Shown here in pieces: positions 23,574 to 32,166 of a stretch of DNA of 45,863 bases. A model generated the notes under the pieces. The model ran no database searches, was not told where the DNA came from, and was given only the letters and a program-made list of their open reading frames with translations. Where the stretch lies: assembly GCA_002452095.1 (NCBI GenBank), contig DKEG01000062.1, positions 11,192 to 57,054 on the forward strand, read 5' to 3'. The position numbers and the translations under genes are program-made. How positions within the stretch are numbered: position 1 is the stretch's first letter; every line of letters starts with the position of its first letter. Source of the DNA: Bacteroidales bacterium UBA6828. GTDB lineage: Bacteria; Bacteroidota; Bacteroidia; Bacteroidales; Paludibacteraceae.

Positions 23574-23634
23574 AAAAGCAAAGTCCGTAACATTCTTGCA
23601 CACAGTGGTGTGAAAAATGCGAGACTTTGCTTTT
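23574..23634 (-). terminator. 12-bp-stem hairpin between leuS and the next gene
   Basis: AAAAGCAAAGTC (23574-23585) is perfectly repeated inverted at 23623-23634, with a nested CACAC/GTGTG hairpin in the loop. On the minus strand it ends in a T-run, so it can terminate the leuS transcript. The next gene starts only 18 bp further, leaving no room for a promoter after it; the element may therefore be a leader attenuator instead. Confidence 0.5.
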
Positions 23635-23659
23635 GTTAAGTTATTGTATCATAATCTGT

Positions 23660-26413
23660 TTACATCACAATGTTTACAATCCTACCGGGGACGACGATGA
23701 CCTTTTTCGGGGTGGTGCCGGCGAGTTGTTTGGCGGTTTGAGGGTCGGTGAGGACGATGCGCTCTACCTCCTCACGCGGGGTGTCTTTGGCAACCTCTAT
23801 CGTGAAACGCACTTTGCCGTTGAACTGCACGGGGTACTTCTGCGTGTTCTCCACCAGGTACGCCTCGTTGCATACTGGCCACTCGGCATCGCAGACGGTA
23901 GTCTCGTGTCCGCAGCGGTGCCAAGCCTCCTCGGCGATATGCGGTGCATACGGTGCCAGCAGTACGGCAAAGACCTCAAGCACAGCACGTTTGTTGCATT
24001 TGAGTGCCTGCAACTCGTTCTGCGCTATCATAAAGGCGGGTATGGACGTGTTGAAAGAGAAGTTCTCTATATCCCACGTAATCTTCTTTATCAGTTTGTG
24101 CAAAGAGCGCAGTTCGTCTGCCGTGGGTGCCTCGTCGGAGAGCGTCTCGTACATATTCCACAGGCGTTTCAGGAAACGGTGTACGCCGTCGATACCATTG
24201 GTATCCCACGGCTTGGACATCTCCAGCGGACCGAGGAACATCTCATACAGACGGAGCGTGTCGGCACCGAACTTAGCCACTACATCGTCGGGATTCACCA
24301 CATTGAACATTGACTTTGACATCTTCTCTATCGCCCAGCCGCAGCGGTATTGTCCGTCCTCAAGGATAAACTCGGCATCTTTGTACTCGGGCATCCATGC
24401 GCGGAAAGCGTCAATATCCAGTATGTCGTTGCTGACGATGTTCACATTCACGTGTATCGGTTGCACCTTGCCGCGGTACTCGTCGGTGTCAATCAAGCCG
24501 TAGGACACATACGTGTTCTGGCTGCCGATAAGACGGTAAACGAAGTTCGACCTCCCCTGGATCATACCCTGGTTGATGAGTTTCTTGAAAGGCTCGTCCT
24601 CGCAGATATACCCGAGGTCGAAGAGGAACTTGTTCCAGAAACGGCTGTATATAAGGTGTCCCGTAGCGTGCTCGCTGCCGCCGAGATACAGGTCCACCTG
24701 CCGCCAGTAGTCGTTGGCTTCGTGCCCGACAAGGGCTTGGTCGTTGTGGTTGTCCATATAGCGGAGATAGTATGCCGACGAACCGGCGAAACCCGGCATA
24801 GTGCATAACTCGAGCGGGAAGACGGTCTTGTCGTCAATGAGCGATTTGTCCACCACCTTGCGGTTCGCCTCGTCCCATGCCCAGCATTGTGCGTTGCCCA
24901 ACGGCGGTTCGCCTGTGCTGGTCGGCTTGAAGTCGCTTACCTCGGGCAGGCACAGGGGTAGGGCATCCTCGGGGAGCGTGTAGGGCATACCGTGCTTGTA
25001 GTAGATAGGGAACGGCTCGCCCCAGTAACGCTGGCGGCTGAAGACCGCATCGCGCAGACGGTAGTTCACTTTCACGCGCCCGATGCCCGTGTTGGTGATA
25101 TACTCCTTCATCTTTCGGATTGCCTCCTTCACCTGCAGCCCGTTCAGGAAACCCGAGTTGATCATCACGCCCTCTTTGGCGTCGAAACTCTGTTCGCTCA
25201 CGTCTGCACCCTCAATCAGAGGCACTATAGGCAGGTTGAAATGCTTGGCAAAGGCGTAGTCGCGGCTGTCGTGTGCGGGCACTGCCATAATCGCTCCCGT
25301 ACCGTAACCCGCAAGTACATAGTCGCTTATATAGATAGGTATCTCCGCATTGGTAAGCGGGTTGATGGCATAACTGCCTGTGAATACACCCGTTACGCGG
25401 CGGTCGGCGATACGCTCGCGCTCCGTGCGGTGCTTCACCATATCAAGGTAGGCGTCCACTTCGGCTTGTTGCTCGGGCGTAACCACGCGGCTGACGTACT
25501 CGCTTTCGGGTGCCAGCACCATAAACGTAACGCCAAAGACGGTGTCTGCACGGGTGGTGAAGATAGTGAACGGCTCGTCCTGCCCTTTGATGGCAAACTG
25601 CATCTCAGCCCCCTCGCTGCGCCCTATCCAGTTGCGCTGCGTCTCCTTCAGGCTGTCCGTCCAGTCGATACGGTCAAGCCCCTCCAACAGGCGAGGTGCA
25701 TAGGCACTGACGCGCAGGTTCCATTGGCGCATTACGCGCTGTTCCACGGGGTAACCGCCGCGCACGCTCAGGCCTTCGCTGACCTCATCATTCGCCAGCA
25801 CGCACCCCAGTGCGGGGCACCAGTTCACTTTGGTATCGGCGAGGTAGGCGATACGGTATTGCATCAGCCGTTCCTGCTTCTCCTGCTCGCTGAGGCTGCT
25901 CCATGTGGGGTCTTCCGCCTCCCATTTGGCGACTAACTTGCTGATAGGCTGCGCTTTCTGCAAGGCGGTGTCGTAGTACGAGTGGAACATCTGAATGAAT
26001 GCCCATTGCGTCCAGCGGTAGAACGACGGGTCGCAGGTCTTGATTTCGCGGTCCCAGTCGTAGCAGAAACCTATCTTGCGCAACTGCTCCACGTAGTGGG
26101 CGATGTTTGCCATGGTGGTCTTCTCGGGGTGTTGCCCGGTCTGAATGGCGTATTGCTCGGCGGGCAGTCCGTACGAGTCAAAGCCCATCGGGTGCAGCAC
26201 GTTGAAGCCTTGCAGACGTTTGTAGCGGCTGTAGATGTCGCTGGCGATATAGCCCAGCGGGTGTCCTACATGCAGCCCCGCCCCGCTCGGGTAGGGGAAC
26301 ATATCCAGCACGTAATAGTGCGGTTTGGTGCTATGGTTGCTGACTCGGTACGTGCCTTCGGCATCCCAATAGGCCTGCCATTTCTTCTCAATCTCCGTAA
26401 AATTGTATTCCAT
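23660..26413 (-). CDS. leuS: Leucyl-tRNA synthetase
   Basis: Charges tRNA(Leu) with leucine. The 917-residue class Ia enzyme has the HIGH-type signature PYPSGAGLHVGH (about 40-51), an editing (CP1) insertion region, and the KMSKS loop near 695-699 (EKMSKSMFN), followed by an anticodon-binding helical region. The length is usual for bacterial LeuRS. I start at 26411-26413 (MEYNFTEIEKKW), where homology begins; the open frame extends 15 codons further into repeat-like DNA. Upstream lies a 77-bp tandem repeat. Confidence 0.97.
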   Translation of the reverse strand: MEYNFTEIEKKWQAYWDAEGTYRVSNHSTKPHYYVLDMFPYPSGAGLHVGHPLGYIASDIYSRYKRLQGFNVLHPMGFDSYGLPAEQYAIQTGQHPEKTTMANIAHYVEQLRKIGFCYDWDREIKTCDPSFYRWTQWAFIQMFHSYYDTALQKAQPISKLVAKWEAEDPTWSSLSEQEKQERLMQYRIAYLADTKVNWCPALGCVLANDEVSEGLSVRGGYPVEQRVMRQWNLRVSAYAPRLLEGLDRIDWTDSLKETQRNWIGRSEGAEMQFAIKGQDEPFTIFTTRADTVFGVTFMVLAPESEYVSRVVTPEQQAEVDAYLDMVKHRTERERIADRRVTGVFTGSYAINPLTNAEIPIYISDYVLAGYGTGAIMAVPAHDSRDYAFAKHFNLPIVPLIEGADVSEQSFDAKEGVMINSGFLNGLQVKEAIRKMKEYITNTGIGRVKVNYRLRDAVFSRQRYWGEPFPIYYKHGMPYTLPEDALPLCLPEVSDFKPTSTGEPPLGNAQCWAWDEANRKVVDKSLIDDKTVFPLELCTMPGFAGSSAYYLRYMDNHNDQALVGHEANDYWRQVDLYLGGSEHATGHLIYSRFWNKFLFDLGYICEDEPFKKLINQGMIQGRSNFVYRLIGSQNTYVSYGLIDTDEYRGKVQPIHVNVNIVSNDILDIDAFRAWMPEYKDAEFILEDGQYRCGWAIEKMSKSMFNVVNPDDVVAKFGADTLRLYEMFLGPLEMSKPWDTNGIDGVHRFLKRLWNMYETLSDEAPTADELRSLHKLIKKITWDIENFSFNTSIPAFMIAQNELQALKCNKRAVLEVFAVLLAPYAPHIAEEAWHRCGHETTVCDAEWPVCNEAYLVENTQKYPVQFNGKVRFTIEVAKDTPREEVERIVLTDPQTAKQLAGTTPKKVIVVPGRIVNIVM

Positions 26414-26473
26414 ATATTTGTCGTTTATAGTCCGTATGTAGTTTCCGTTAATTGCCATTGAATGGCGTTTTTG

Positions 26474-26751
26474 TTCTCCGTCAATTGCCGTTAATTTGTC
26501 GTTAATGCATTATCGGGTTCTCGTTGCCGCTAATAATCGTAAGTCTTTTATTCTCCGTTAATTGCCGTTAATTGACCGTTAATGCATTGTCGGGTTCTCG
26601 TTGCCGCTAATCACCGTAAGTTTTTTATTCTCCGTTAATTGCCGTTAATTGACCGTTAATGCATTGTCGGGTTCTCGTTGCCATTAATCATCGTAAGTTT
26701 TTTGTTCTCCGTTAATTGCCGTTAATTAACCGTTAATGCATTATCGGGTCT
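26474..26751. repeat. 77-bp tandem repeat, about 3.6 units
   Basis: Units begin with TTCTCCGT(T/C)AATTGCCG at 26474, 26551, 26628 and 26705, exactly 77 bp apart; the last is partial. Each unit holds shorter CCGTTAATT steps and the segment GTCGGGTTCTCGTTGCC. It occupies the whole gap between leuS and the GxxExxY gene and would form part of the leuS leader or promoter region. Confidence 0.95.
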
Positions 26752-26756
26752 GTTTG

Positions 26757-27188
26757 TTAATCAATGGGGTTCATATTCTTATCTACAATGAAACATTCAT
26801 CATTTTCCTTATCATAAATCCAGCGTTCACCGAATAATGCATTGCTCCCGAAGTTAATCAATAAGCCAATCGGTTTCTTCGTCAAACGCAGATAGTTGCA
26901 TAGTTGATGCCGATGCTCCGCCCCTAAATGTGCCACCGATTTCAATTCAACCACAATATCATCCGCTACAAGCATATCCAGTCTGAATTTCTTTTCCAAT
27001 GGTCGGTTTTTGTAGAAGACCGGTACTTCTTGTTCCATTACACAAGGAATACCCAGTTCCGCCAATTCAATCGTCAATGCCTCTTGATAGACCGATTCCA
27101 ATAGCCCCTTGCCCAACGTGTTACGCACCTCCATCGAGGCACCAATAATGTTGTAGAGTAGTGGTTTGTACTTTTCTATATCCATCAT
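26757..27188 (-). CDS. GxxExxY protein
   Basis: A 143-residue protein with the family motif GLLESVY (about 27-33), later FRLDMLVADDIVVELKS, which fits a PD-(D/E)XK nuclease-like core (D-x-x-V and E-L-K). The family is widespread in Bacteroidota and of unproven function; nuclease activity is inferred from the fold. Two consecutive ATGs open the frame (27188 or 27185). It is followed by the 77-bp repeat and preceded, 70 bp away, by the SDR gene on the same strand. Confidence 0.9.
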   Translation of the reverse strand: MMDIEKYKPLLYNIIGASMEVRNTLGKGLLESVYQEALTIELAELGIPCVMEQEVPVFYKNRPLEKKFRLDMLVADDIVVELKSVAHLGAEHRHQLCNYLRLTKKPIGLLINFGSNALFGERWIYDKENDECFIVDKNMNPID

Positions 27189-27258
27189 ATTAATGAATAA
27201 TTAACTGTCATTAACGGAGAATGTTTGTGGGTTTTAATGGAGCCTCGGATTATGGTAC

Positions 27259-27963
27259 CTACATTCGTTTGTATATGGAGCGGGGCAGGTGCTTCATTAT
27301 CCAATGGAGGATAGACCAACGCTTTGTTACAATGGCAACATCTTTTTGCTTGGTGATAGCCGTCATTATTTGTATGGCGACTTTCTCCACCGGCATTACC
27401 CAAAACAAACCTTCCCCTTTTGCCATACGTGTGTTTACCAATCCCGGACGGATATCCGTAACCACTATCGGCAGTTTGCTTTTGAAGGCTTTCTTGCACA
27501 ACGCCTCCGCATAATTCATTTGAAACGCTTTCGAGGCAGAATAAGAAGGAGCCTGTGGTTCGCCCCGAAGACCACCACAAGAACTGATAACCGCTAAATG
27601 ACCATATCGCTGTTCTTCAAACTTTTTATAAATGGAATCAGCGAAGAATGTCCAGCCAATCACATTGATGTCCAATGTCGGTTGTTCTATGGCAAAATCC
27701 AAGTCATGGTTCAAATCTCCTACTCCCGAACAAAGGATAGCCAAGTCTATAGGAGACGTGAAGATTTGCGCAAGGAGAACTTTCGAACTCTCAATGTCTG
27801 CCACATCGCATTGAGCAATCTGGATATTGGAATTTGCCTGTGCCAACTCCCGCAATAGGGGCATACGACGGGCTACCGCTATCACCTCGTTGCCTAATAC
27901 AGCATATCGAAGAGATAGTTCTTTTCCGATACCCGAACTTGCTCCTATGATTAGTACTCTCAT
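27259..27963 (-). CDS. SDR-family NAD(P)-dependent oxidoreductase
   Basis: A 234-residue short-chain dehydrogenase. The Rossmann motif GASSGIG is at 7-13, the acidic/basic cofactor site at about 35 (VARR, suggesting NADPH), NVIGWTFF covers the N-x-G region, and the catalytic Ser (ISSCGG) and Tyr-Lys (YSASK) are in place. The C-terminus has hydrophobic and basic residues (WSILHWIMKHLPRSIYKRM), possibly a membrane-associated tail. Substrate cannot be inferred. Upstream lies an 11-bp repeat. Confidence 0.9.
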   Translation of the reverse strand: MRVLIIGASSGIGKELSLRYAVLGNEVIAVARRMPLLRELAQANSNIQIAQCDVADIESSKVLLAQIFTSPIDLAILCSGVGDLNHDLDFAIEQPTLDINVIGWTFFADSIYKKFEEQRYGHLAVISSCGGLRGEPQAPSYSASKAFQMNYAEALCKKAFKSKLPIVVTDIRPGLVNTRMAKGEGLFWVMPVEKVAIQIMTAITKQKDVAIVTKRWSILHWIMKHLPRSIYKRM

Positions 27964-28028
27964 ATCTTAATTTGTTCTGTCTTATGGTTTAATTTTGTTT
28001 ATTATGAATGGGCTTGTGCGAGGTTGCC

Positions 28029-28061
28029 TATCCCTTGCTTATCCCTTGCTTATCCCTTGCT
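28029..28061. repeat. 11-bp-period tandem repeat (ATCC class), three perfect units
   Basis: Three exact copies of TATCCCTTGCT in the 150-bp gap between the SDR gene and a lipoprotein gene. Fourth member of the 11-bp class. Confidence 0.9.
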
Positions 28062-28113
28062 GTTTGGAGCGACTTTTTAGCAGTTGAAAAAGGACGGTAA
28101 GTTGTAGGATATT

Positions 28114-28620
28114 TTACCTAAAAAGAGCATCCAATGCACGTGTGATAGCCTGTAGAATGTCTTGCGCTTCATCGGAGCCACAGCCCTCAGCCTCGCTGGA
28201 TGCTATCAATTCGTGAGTCTTTGCGTCTCTAAATTGTATAAGTACAATATTAGAATAGGCAAAAAGCGAGAGTTGTCGTTTCCCCGTATGTCCATAACTT
28301 GCAATCAATGTTTTTGATTGCAACTCTGGTGTAATCTCCGGCAAAATAGTAAACCCTCGTTTCATTAGATAGCCAGCAATGACTTCAGAAGGATTCGTCG
28401 TCGTAGTCTGACCTCCATATACACCATAATACTGGTTTCCATATACTCCGGAACTACCGGATACGCCACTTGTAGGAATAACATATACATACGGATAGTC
28501 CTGCAGTTTACCAGAGTTAGAGGTTGTCGGAACTTGCAATGTATAGCAACTCGTCATAGAAAACAAGAAGAATAGTGCTGCAACAATGTGTACAACTTTT
28601 GTGCGTTCTGTTATATACAT
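28114..28620 (-). CDS. Lipoprotein of unknown function
   Basis: A 168-residue protein with a hydrophobic start and lipobox FSMTSC (Cys ~25). A Gly/Ser/Tyr/Thr-rich segment (about 48-75, GVSGSSGVYGNQYYGVYGG) is followed by a compact domain with alternating hydrophobics. That domain (LIQFRDAKTHELIASSEAEG) is reminiscent of DUF4136- or YbjP-type outer-membrane lipoproteins, but I am not sure. It lies 36 bp downstream of the RhuM gene and may be in the transketolase transcript. Confidence 0.75.
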   Translation of the reverse strand: MYITERTKVVHIVAALFFLFSMTSCYTLQVPTTSNSGKLQDYPYVYVIPTSGVSGSSGVYGNQYYGVYGGQTTTTNPSEVIAGYLMKRGFTILPEITPELQSKTLIASYGHTGKRQLSLFAYSNIVLIQFRDAKTHELIASSEAEGCGSDEAQDILQAITRALDALFR

Positions 28621-28656
28621 AATTTACAATGAATAATTACTATTCAAATTTTTAAC

Positions 28657-29547
28657 TTACATTATTTGTTTCAGTATCACATCAGGATTTAGTTCCATCC
28701 GCATAATTGCCGATAGTTTCTTGCCCAAGTCTTTGAGCGAGTGCCCGCAATGATTCAAACTGTCATCGATAATCAGCCAACGATCATGTGACGCAGTAGT
28801 CCACTTGTGCGTATGGACGGGCTGCGTACCTGCTGCAGCATTGTGCATATCGCGCAAGGACTTGTACTCGCTATCGGAATAGATGTCCGCCGTAACACCT
28901 TTGACACGCACGTCAAGCATCTCAAAAGTGGCTGCATCAATGTAGGCATCAATAATGATGACACGTTTGGCAGCCGTCTTAATGAGCCGCTCAAGCAACA
29001 CGCGTGCCTCGAAGAATTCCCCGTCAAAGAATACCTGCTCCACCGGCGGCACATTTGTACGGACGAAGAAATCAATCTTCTCCTCTACCGCTTCTAACCT
29101 GCGCTCGTGCGCCAGCAGACGCTTGTCCATTCGTTCCTCAACGGAATAAATACGTTGGTCAACGGCATAACCGCGAAGCATATACTCGTTAAGCACCTTG
29201 GTAGCCCATTGCCTGAACTGAGTCCCGCGTTTGGACTTTACACGATACCCCACTGATATGATGACATCTAAGTTATAATATAAGGTGCGGTATCTCTTTC
29301 CGTCTGCGGCAGTAGTCAAGTAATCCTTGACAACTGAATTTTTGTCCAGTTCGCCCTCTTTGAAGATGTTGTTGATGTGCAAACTGACATTCTGCTTGCT
29401 GGTATCAAACAGAACGGTCATTTGTTGTTGCGTCAGCCATACCGTCTTGTCGGCTAACTGCACGTCCAACTGCAGCGTGTCGTCCGCTGTGCGATAGACA
29501 ACTACGCTCTCTTCTTTCGGGTTGTATGGTACCACCTCGTTTGCCAT
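28657..29547 (-). CDS. RhuM-family protein with C-terminal PLD-like domain
   Basis: A 296-residue protein. Residues ~35-130 are the RhuM domain: VWLTQQQMTVLFDTSKQNVS (a DNA-binding helix-turn-helix-like element), HINNIFKEGELDKNSVVKDY, YNLDVIISVGYRVKSKRGTQ and FRQWATKVLNEYMLRGY. A short coiled coil (about 140-165) follows. The C-terminal part (VIIIDAYIDAATFEML, HDRWLIID) has one H-x-x-x-x-I-D element like phospholipase D-type nucleases. RhuM is found in pathogenicity islands, and relatives occur beside toxin-antitoxin and restriction genes; its function is not established. It begins 2 bp after the transketolase stop, an unusual partner. Confidence 0.85.
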   Translation of the reverse strand: MANEVVPYNPKEESVVVYRTADDTLQLDVQLADKTVWLTQQQMTVLFDTSKQNVSLHINNIFKEGELDKNSVVKDYLTTAADGKRYRTLYYNLDVIISVGYRVKSKRGTQFRQWATKVLNEYMLRGYAVDQRIYSVEERMDKRLLAHERRLEAVEEKIDFFVRTNVPPVEQVFFDGEFFEARVLLERLIKTAAKRVIIIDAYIDAATFEMLDVRVKGVTADIYSDSEYKSLRDMHNAAAGTQPVHTHKWTTASHDRWLIIDDSLNHCGHSLKDLGKKLSAIMRMELNPDVILKQIM

Positions 29548-29549
29548 GC

Positions 29550-31559
29550 TTACACCAATTTCTTCACCTGCTCATATACGTTTTGGGCGGTGAAGCCGAG
29601 TTTCTCGTCGAGGACTTTATAGGGGGCGGAGAAACCGAAACTGTTCAGTCCCCAGATAGTGCCGTTCTCGCCGACCAGTCCTTCCAGCGTGCAGGGCAGA
29701 CCTGCCGTCATGCCGAAGCGCACAATACCTTTCGGCAGTACCTCGTCCTGGTACTCCTGCGGCTGTTGGCGGAACAAGCCTTCGCTCGGTACGCTCACCA
29801 CCTGCAGGCGGATACCCTCCGCACGCAGCAGTTCGGCACCTGCCATCAGCGTCGATACCTCCGAGCCGCTTGCCAGCATCACCACTTGCGGGTTCTCGTC
29901 CTTGCTGACGATATATGCCCCCTTGCGGAAGCCGTCCAAGCGTGTGTTCGGCACGGGCGCGATGTCCTGTCGCGAGAGGATGAGTGCCGTCGGGGTGGCG
30001 GCGTTCTCCATCGCCAGACGCCATGCCATCGTGGTCTCTTCGGCGTCCGCAGGGCGTAGCACGAGCATCGACGGCTGTCCGTGGTGGTTATGCAGTTTCT
30101 CCATCAGGCGTATCTGCGCCTCCTGCTCTACGGGCTCGTGTGTCGGACCATCCTCGCCCACGCGGAAAGCGTCGTGGCTCCAAATGAACTTCACCGGTAT
30201 CTCCATCAGTGCCGCCATACGCACGGCGGGTTTCATATAGTCGCTGAACACGAAGAACGTACCGCACGCGGGGATGATACCGCCGTGGAGTGCCATACCT
30301 ATGCACACGCACGCCATCGTCAGTTCGCTCACGCCGGCTTGCAGGAACTGCCCCGTGAAGTCGCCGCGACGCAATGCGTGGGTCTTCTTCAGGAAACCGT
30401 CAGTCTTGTCCGAGTTGCTCAGGTCGGCGGACGATACAATCATATTGCCCACATGCTCTGCCAGATAGCCGAGTACGGTAGCCGAAGCGTTGCGGGTGGC
30501 GGCACCCTGTTTCTGCACAATCTCGCTCCAGTCGATACATGGTGTCTCGCCGCGCATAAATGTCTCGTATTCGTTGGCAGCCAGTGGGTTAGCCTGTTTC
30601 CATTCGTAGTATTTCTCGTAGCGTTGGTTGGCTGTCTCGCGCAGTTGCGCTGCACGCTTGTCGTACATCTCCTGTACCTCGGGGAATATCACAAACGGGT
30701 TCTCGGGGTCGCCGCCCAGGTGCTTGACGGTCGCTTCAAACGATGCGCCCGACTTGCTCAACGGCTGCCCGTGGGTCGAACATTTGCCCTCGAAACTCTG
30801 CCCGTCCGCAGTAACGCAACCCTTGCCCATCGTGGTGTGTCCGATAATCAGACTGGGTCTGTTTTTCTCCTCTTTCGCACGCACCAATGCCTCGCGTATT
30901 GCGTCGGGGTCGTTGCCCGGTATCTCCTGCACGAACCAATGCCATGCCTCGTATTTGGCTGCCACGTCCTCGTTGGTTACATCGCGGCAGTCGGTCGAGA
31001 GTTGCACCTCATTCGAGTCGTAGAACATAATCAGGTTGTCCAGTCCGAGGAAACCTGCCATACGTCCTGCGCCCTGCGAAATCTCTTCCTGCACGCCGCC
31101 GTCGGAGATGAATGCGTATATCGTCGGGTTGTGGATAGCCCCGTAGCGGGCGTTGAACCACTTCGCCGCAATCGCTGCGCCCACGGCAAACGTATGCCCC
31201 TGCCCGAGAGGACCCGATGTGTTCTCTATGCCGTGGTCTATGTCGCGCTCGGGGTGCCCGGGTACGACGCTGCCCCACTGGCGGAGCGTCTGCAGGTCTG
31301 CCAATGTGTACTTGCCCGCTAAGCAGAGTTGGCTGTAGAGCATCGGTGCCATGTGCCCGGGGTCAAGGAAGAAACGGTCTCTTGCCTCCCATGCGGGGTT
31401 CTCGGGGTCGTATTCGAGAAACTCAGAATAGAGCACGTTGATAAAATCCGCGCCACCCATAGCCCCGCCGGGGTGTCCGCTTTTTGCTTTTTCTACAGCC
31501 GCCGCAGCCAGGATACGAATGTTATCCGCTGCCCGATTCATAAGTTTGGTAGTATTCAT
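29550..31559 (-). CDS. tkt: Transketolase
   Basis: Moves two-carbon units between sugar phosphates in the pentose-phosphate pathway, with thiamine pyrophosphate. The 669-residue chain starts with MNRAADNIRILAAAAVEKAK and SGHPGGAMGGADF. The cofactor motif reads SDGGVQEEIS in place of GDG, a variant I know from Bacteroidota transketolases. Later it has GHTTMGKG, the pyrimidine-domain segments FFVFSDYMKPAVRMAAL and THEPVEQEAQIRLM, and a full C-terminal domain. I start at 31557-31559. The promoter at 31675-31706 is about 116 bp upstream. Confidence 0.95.
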   Translation of the reverse strand: MNTTKLMNRAADNIRILAAAAVEKAKSGHPGGAMGGADFINVLYSEFLEYDPENPAWEARDRFFLDPGHMAPMLYSQLCLAGKYTLADLQTLRQWGSVVPGHPERDIDHGIENTSGPLGQGHTFAVGAAIAAKWFNARYGAIHNPTIYAFISDGGVQEEISQGAGRMAGFLGLDNLIMFYDSNEVQLSTDCRDVTNEDVAAKYEAWHWFVQEIPGNDPDAIREALVRAKEEKNRPSLIIGHTTMGKGCVTADGQSFEGKCSTHGQPLSKSGASFEATVKHLGGDPENPFVIFPEVQEMYDKRAAQLRETANQRYEKYYEWKQANPLAANEYETFMRGETPCIDWSEIVQKQGAATRNASATVLGYLAEHVGNMIVSSADLSNSDKTDGFLKKTHALRRGDFTGQFLQAGVSELTMACVCIGMALHGGIIPACGTFFVFSDYMKPAVRMAALMEIPVKFIWSHDAFRVGEDGPTHEPVEQEAQIRLMEKLHNHHGQPSMLVLRPADAEETTMAWRLAMENAATPTALILSRQDIAPVPNTRLDGFRKGAYIVSKDENPQVVMLASGSEVSTLMAGAELLRAEGIRLQVVSVPSEGLFRQQPQEYQDEVLPKGIVRFGMTAGLPCTLEGLVGENGTIWGLNSFGFSAPYKVLDEKLGFTAQNVYEQVKKLV

Positions 31560-31674
31560 ATAGTTTGTTGTTAATGGTTTCACGATGGTGGTTTGCTGTG
31601 CAAACGTTGGCGTTGCGTTGGTGGTTGCACGTTGTTGGTTTTTAGGTAAATGCAACGTGCATACAAATCCGCCA

Positions 31675-31706
31675 CAAAGTTACGCATTTTTCTTGATGTG
31701 CGCAAC
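31675..31706 (-). promoter_or_regulatory. Bacteroidota promoter of the transketolase gene
   Basis: Minus strand: GTTG (31706-31703), 20 bp, TAACTTTG (31682-31675). The leader to the ATG is about 110 bp. Confidence 0.7.
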
Positions 31707-31751
31707 CCCTTGCATAATTCAGCAGAGCAGCCGCACCGAAACATAAATATC

Positions 31752-31791
31752 TATACACTTTATGCGGTATATATGGTGCATAAAGTGTATA
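31752..31791. promoter_or_regulatory. 14-bp perfect inverted repeat
   Basis: TATACACTTTATGC and its exact inverse GCATAAAGTGTATA flank a 12-bp AT-rich centre. It lies 46 bp upstream of the transketolase -33 element, facing neither gene's start closely. A half-site with one mismatch, GCATAAACTGTATA, occurs in the argR leader (34179-34192). It may be an operator or a cruciform. Confidence 0.6.
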
Positions 31792-31872
31792 AAAGCCCCG
31801 CATAAAAACCTATCTCGTTGCCGTGTCGTTGCCGTCTTTTTGCCGTAAATGGTATTATGAGGTATGGAAATT

Positions 31873-31899
31873 GCATATTCCGCATATTTTGCATATCGG
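31873..31899. repeat. 9-bp-period tandem repeat, three units
   Basis: GCATATTCC, GCATATTTT, GCATATCGG in the 600-bp non-coding region between tkt and rpsA. The rest of that region, apart from the two promoters and the inverted repeat, holds nothing I recognise. Confidence 0.55.
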
Positions 31900-32017
31900 G
31901 AGAGAATATGTCTTTGCAAAGAGTGCAAAAAAAGGCGGCAGAGAGTGTGTTTTGCCTCATTTGGATCCGAACTACTATCCGATTTTGAGGCGGTGGAGTT
32001 GTATTTTTTCAACACCC

Positions 32018-32077
32018 CTTGTATATGTCAAAAAAAAGTCGTACCTTTGCGCGCTTTTTGCAGCATCGGGGATGCTG
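32018..32077 (+). promoter_or_regulatory. rpsA promoter and leader hairpin
   Basis: CTTG (32018-32021), 20 bp, TACCTTTG (32042-32049). At the expected start of the transcript a hairpin CAGCATC-GGG-GATGCTG (32061-32077) forms. About 90 nt of leader remain before the ATG at 32167, a usual place for autogenous control of ribosomal protein S1, though no known leader motif is recognised. Confidence 0.7.
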
Positions 32078-32166
32078 TATTGGAAAAGCACAATATGTTT
32101 AACCCTTAATTGTACGACCGACTGCCCCCAAATAAGCACGAGGCGTACACAAATTTATCTACCGGT

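Noticed and set aside
30081..31322. Plus-strand frame of 413 codons
   Set aside because: Opposite transketolase, which has full-length family motifs.
31719..32015. Minus-strand frame of 98 codons
   Set aside because: Lies over the palindrome and nonamer repeat, has no homology I know and no start signal.
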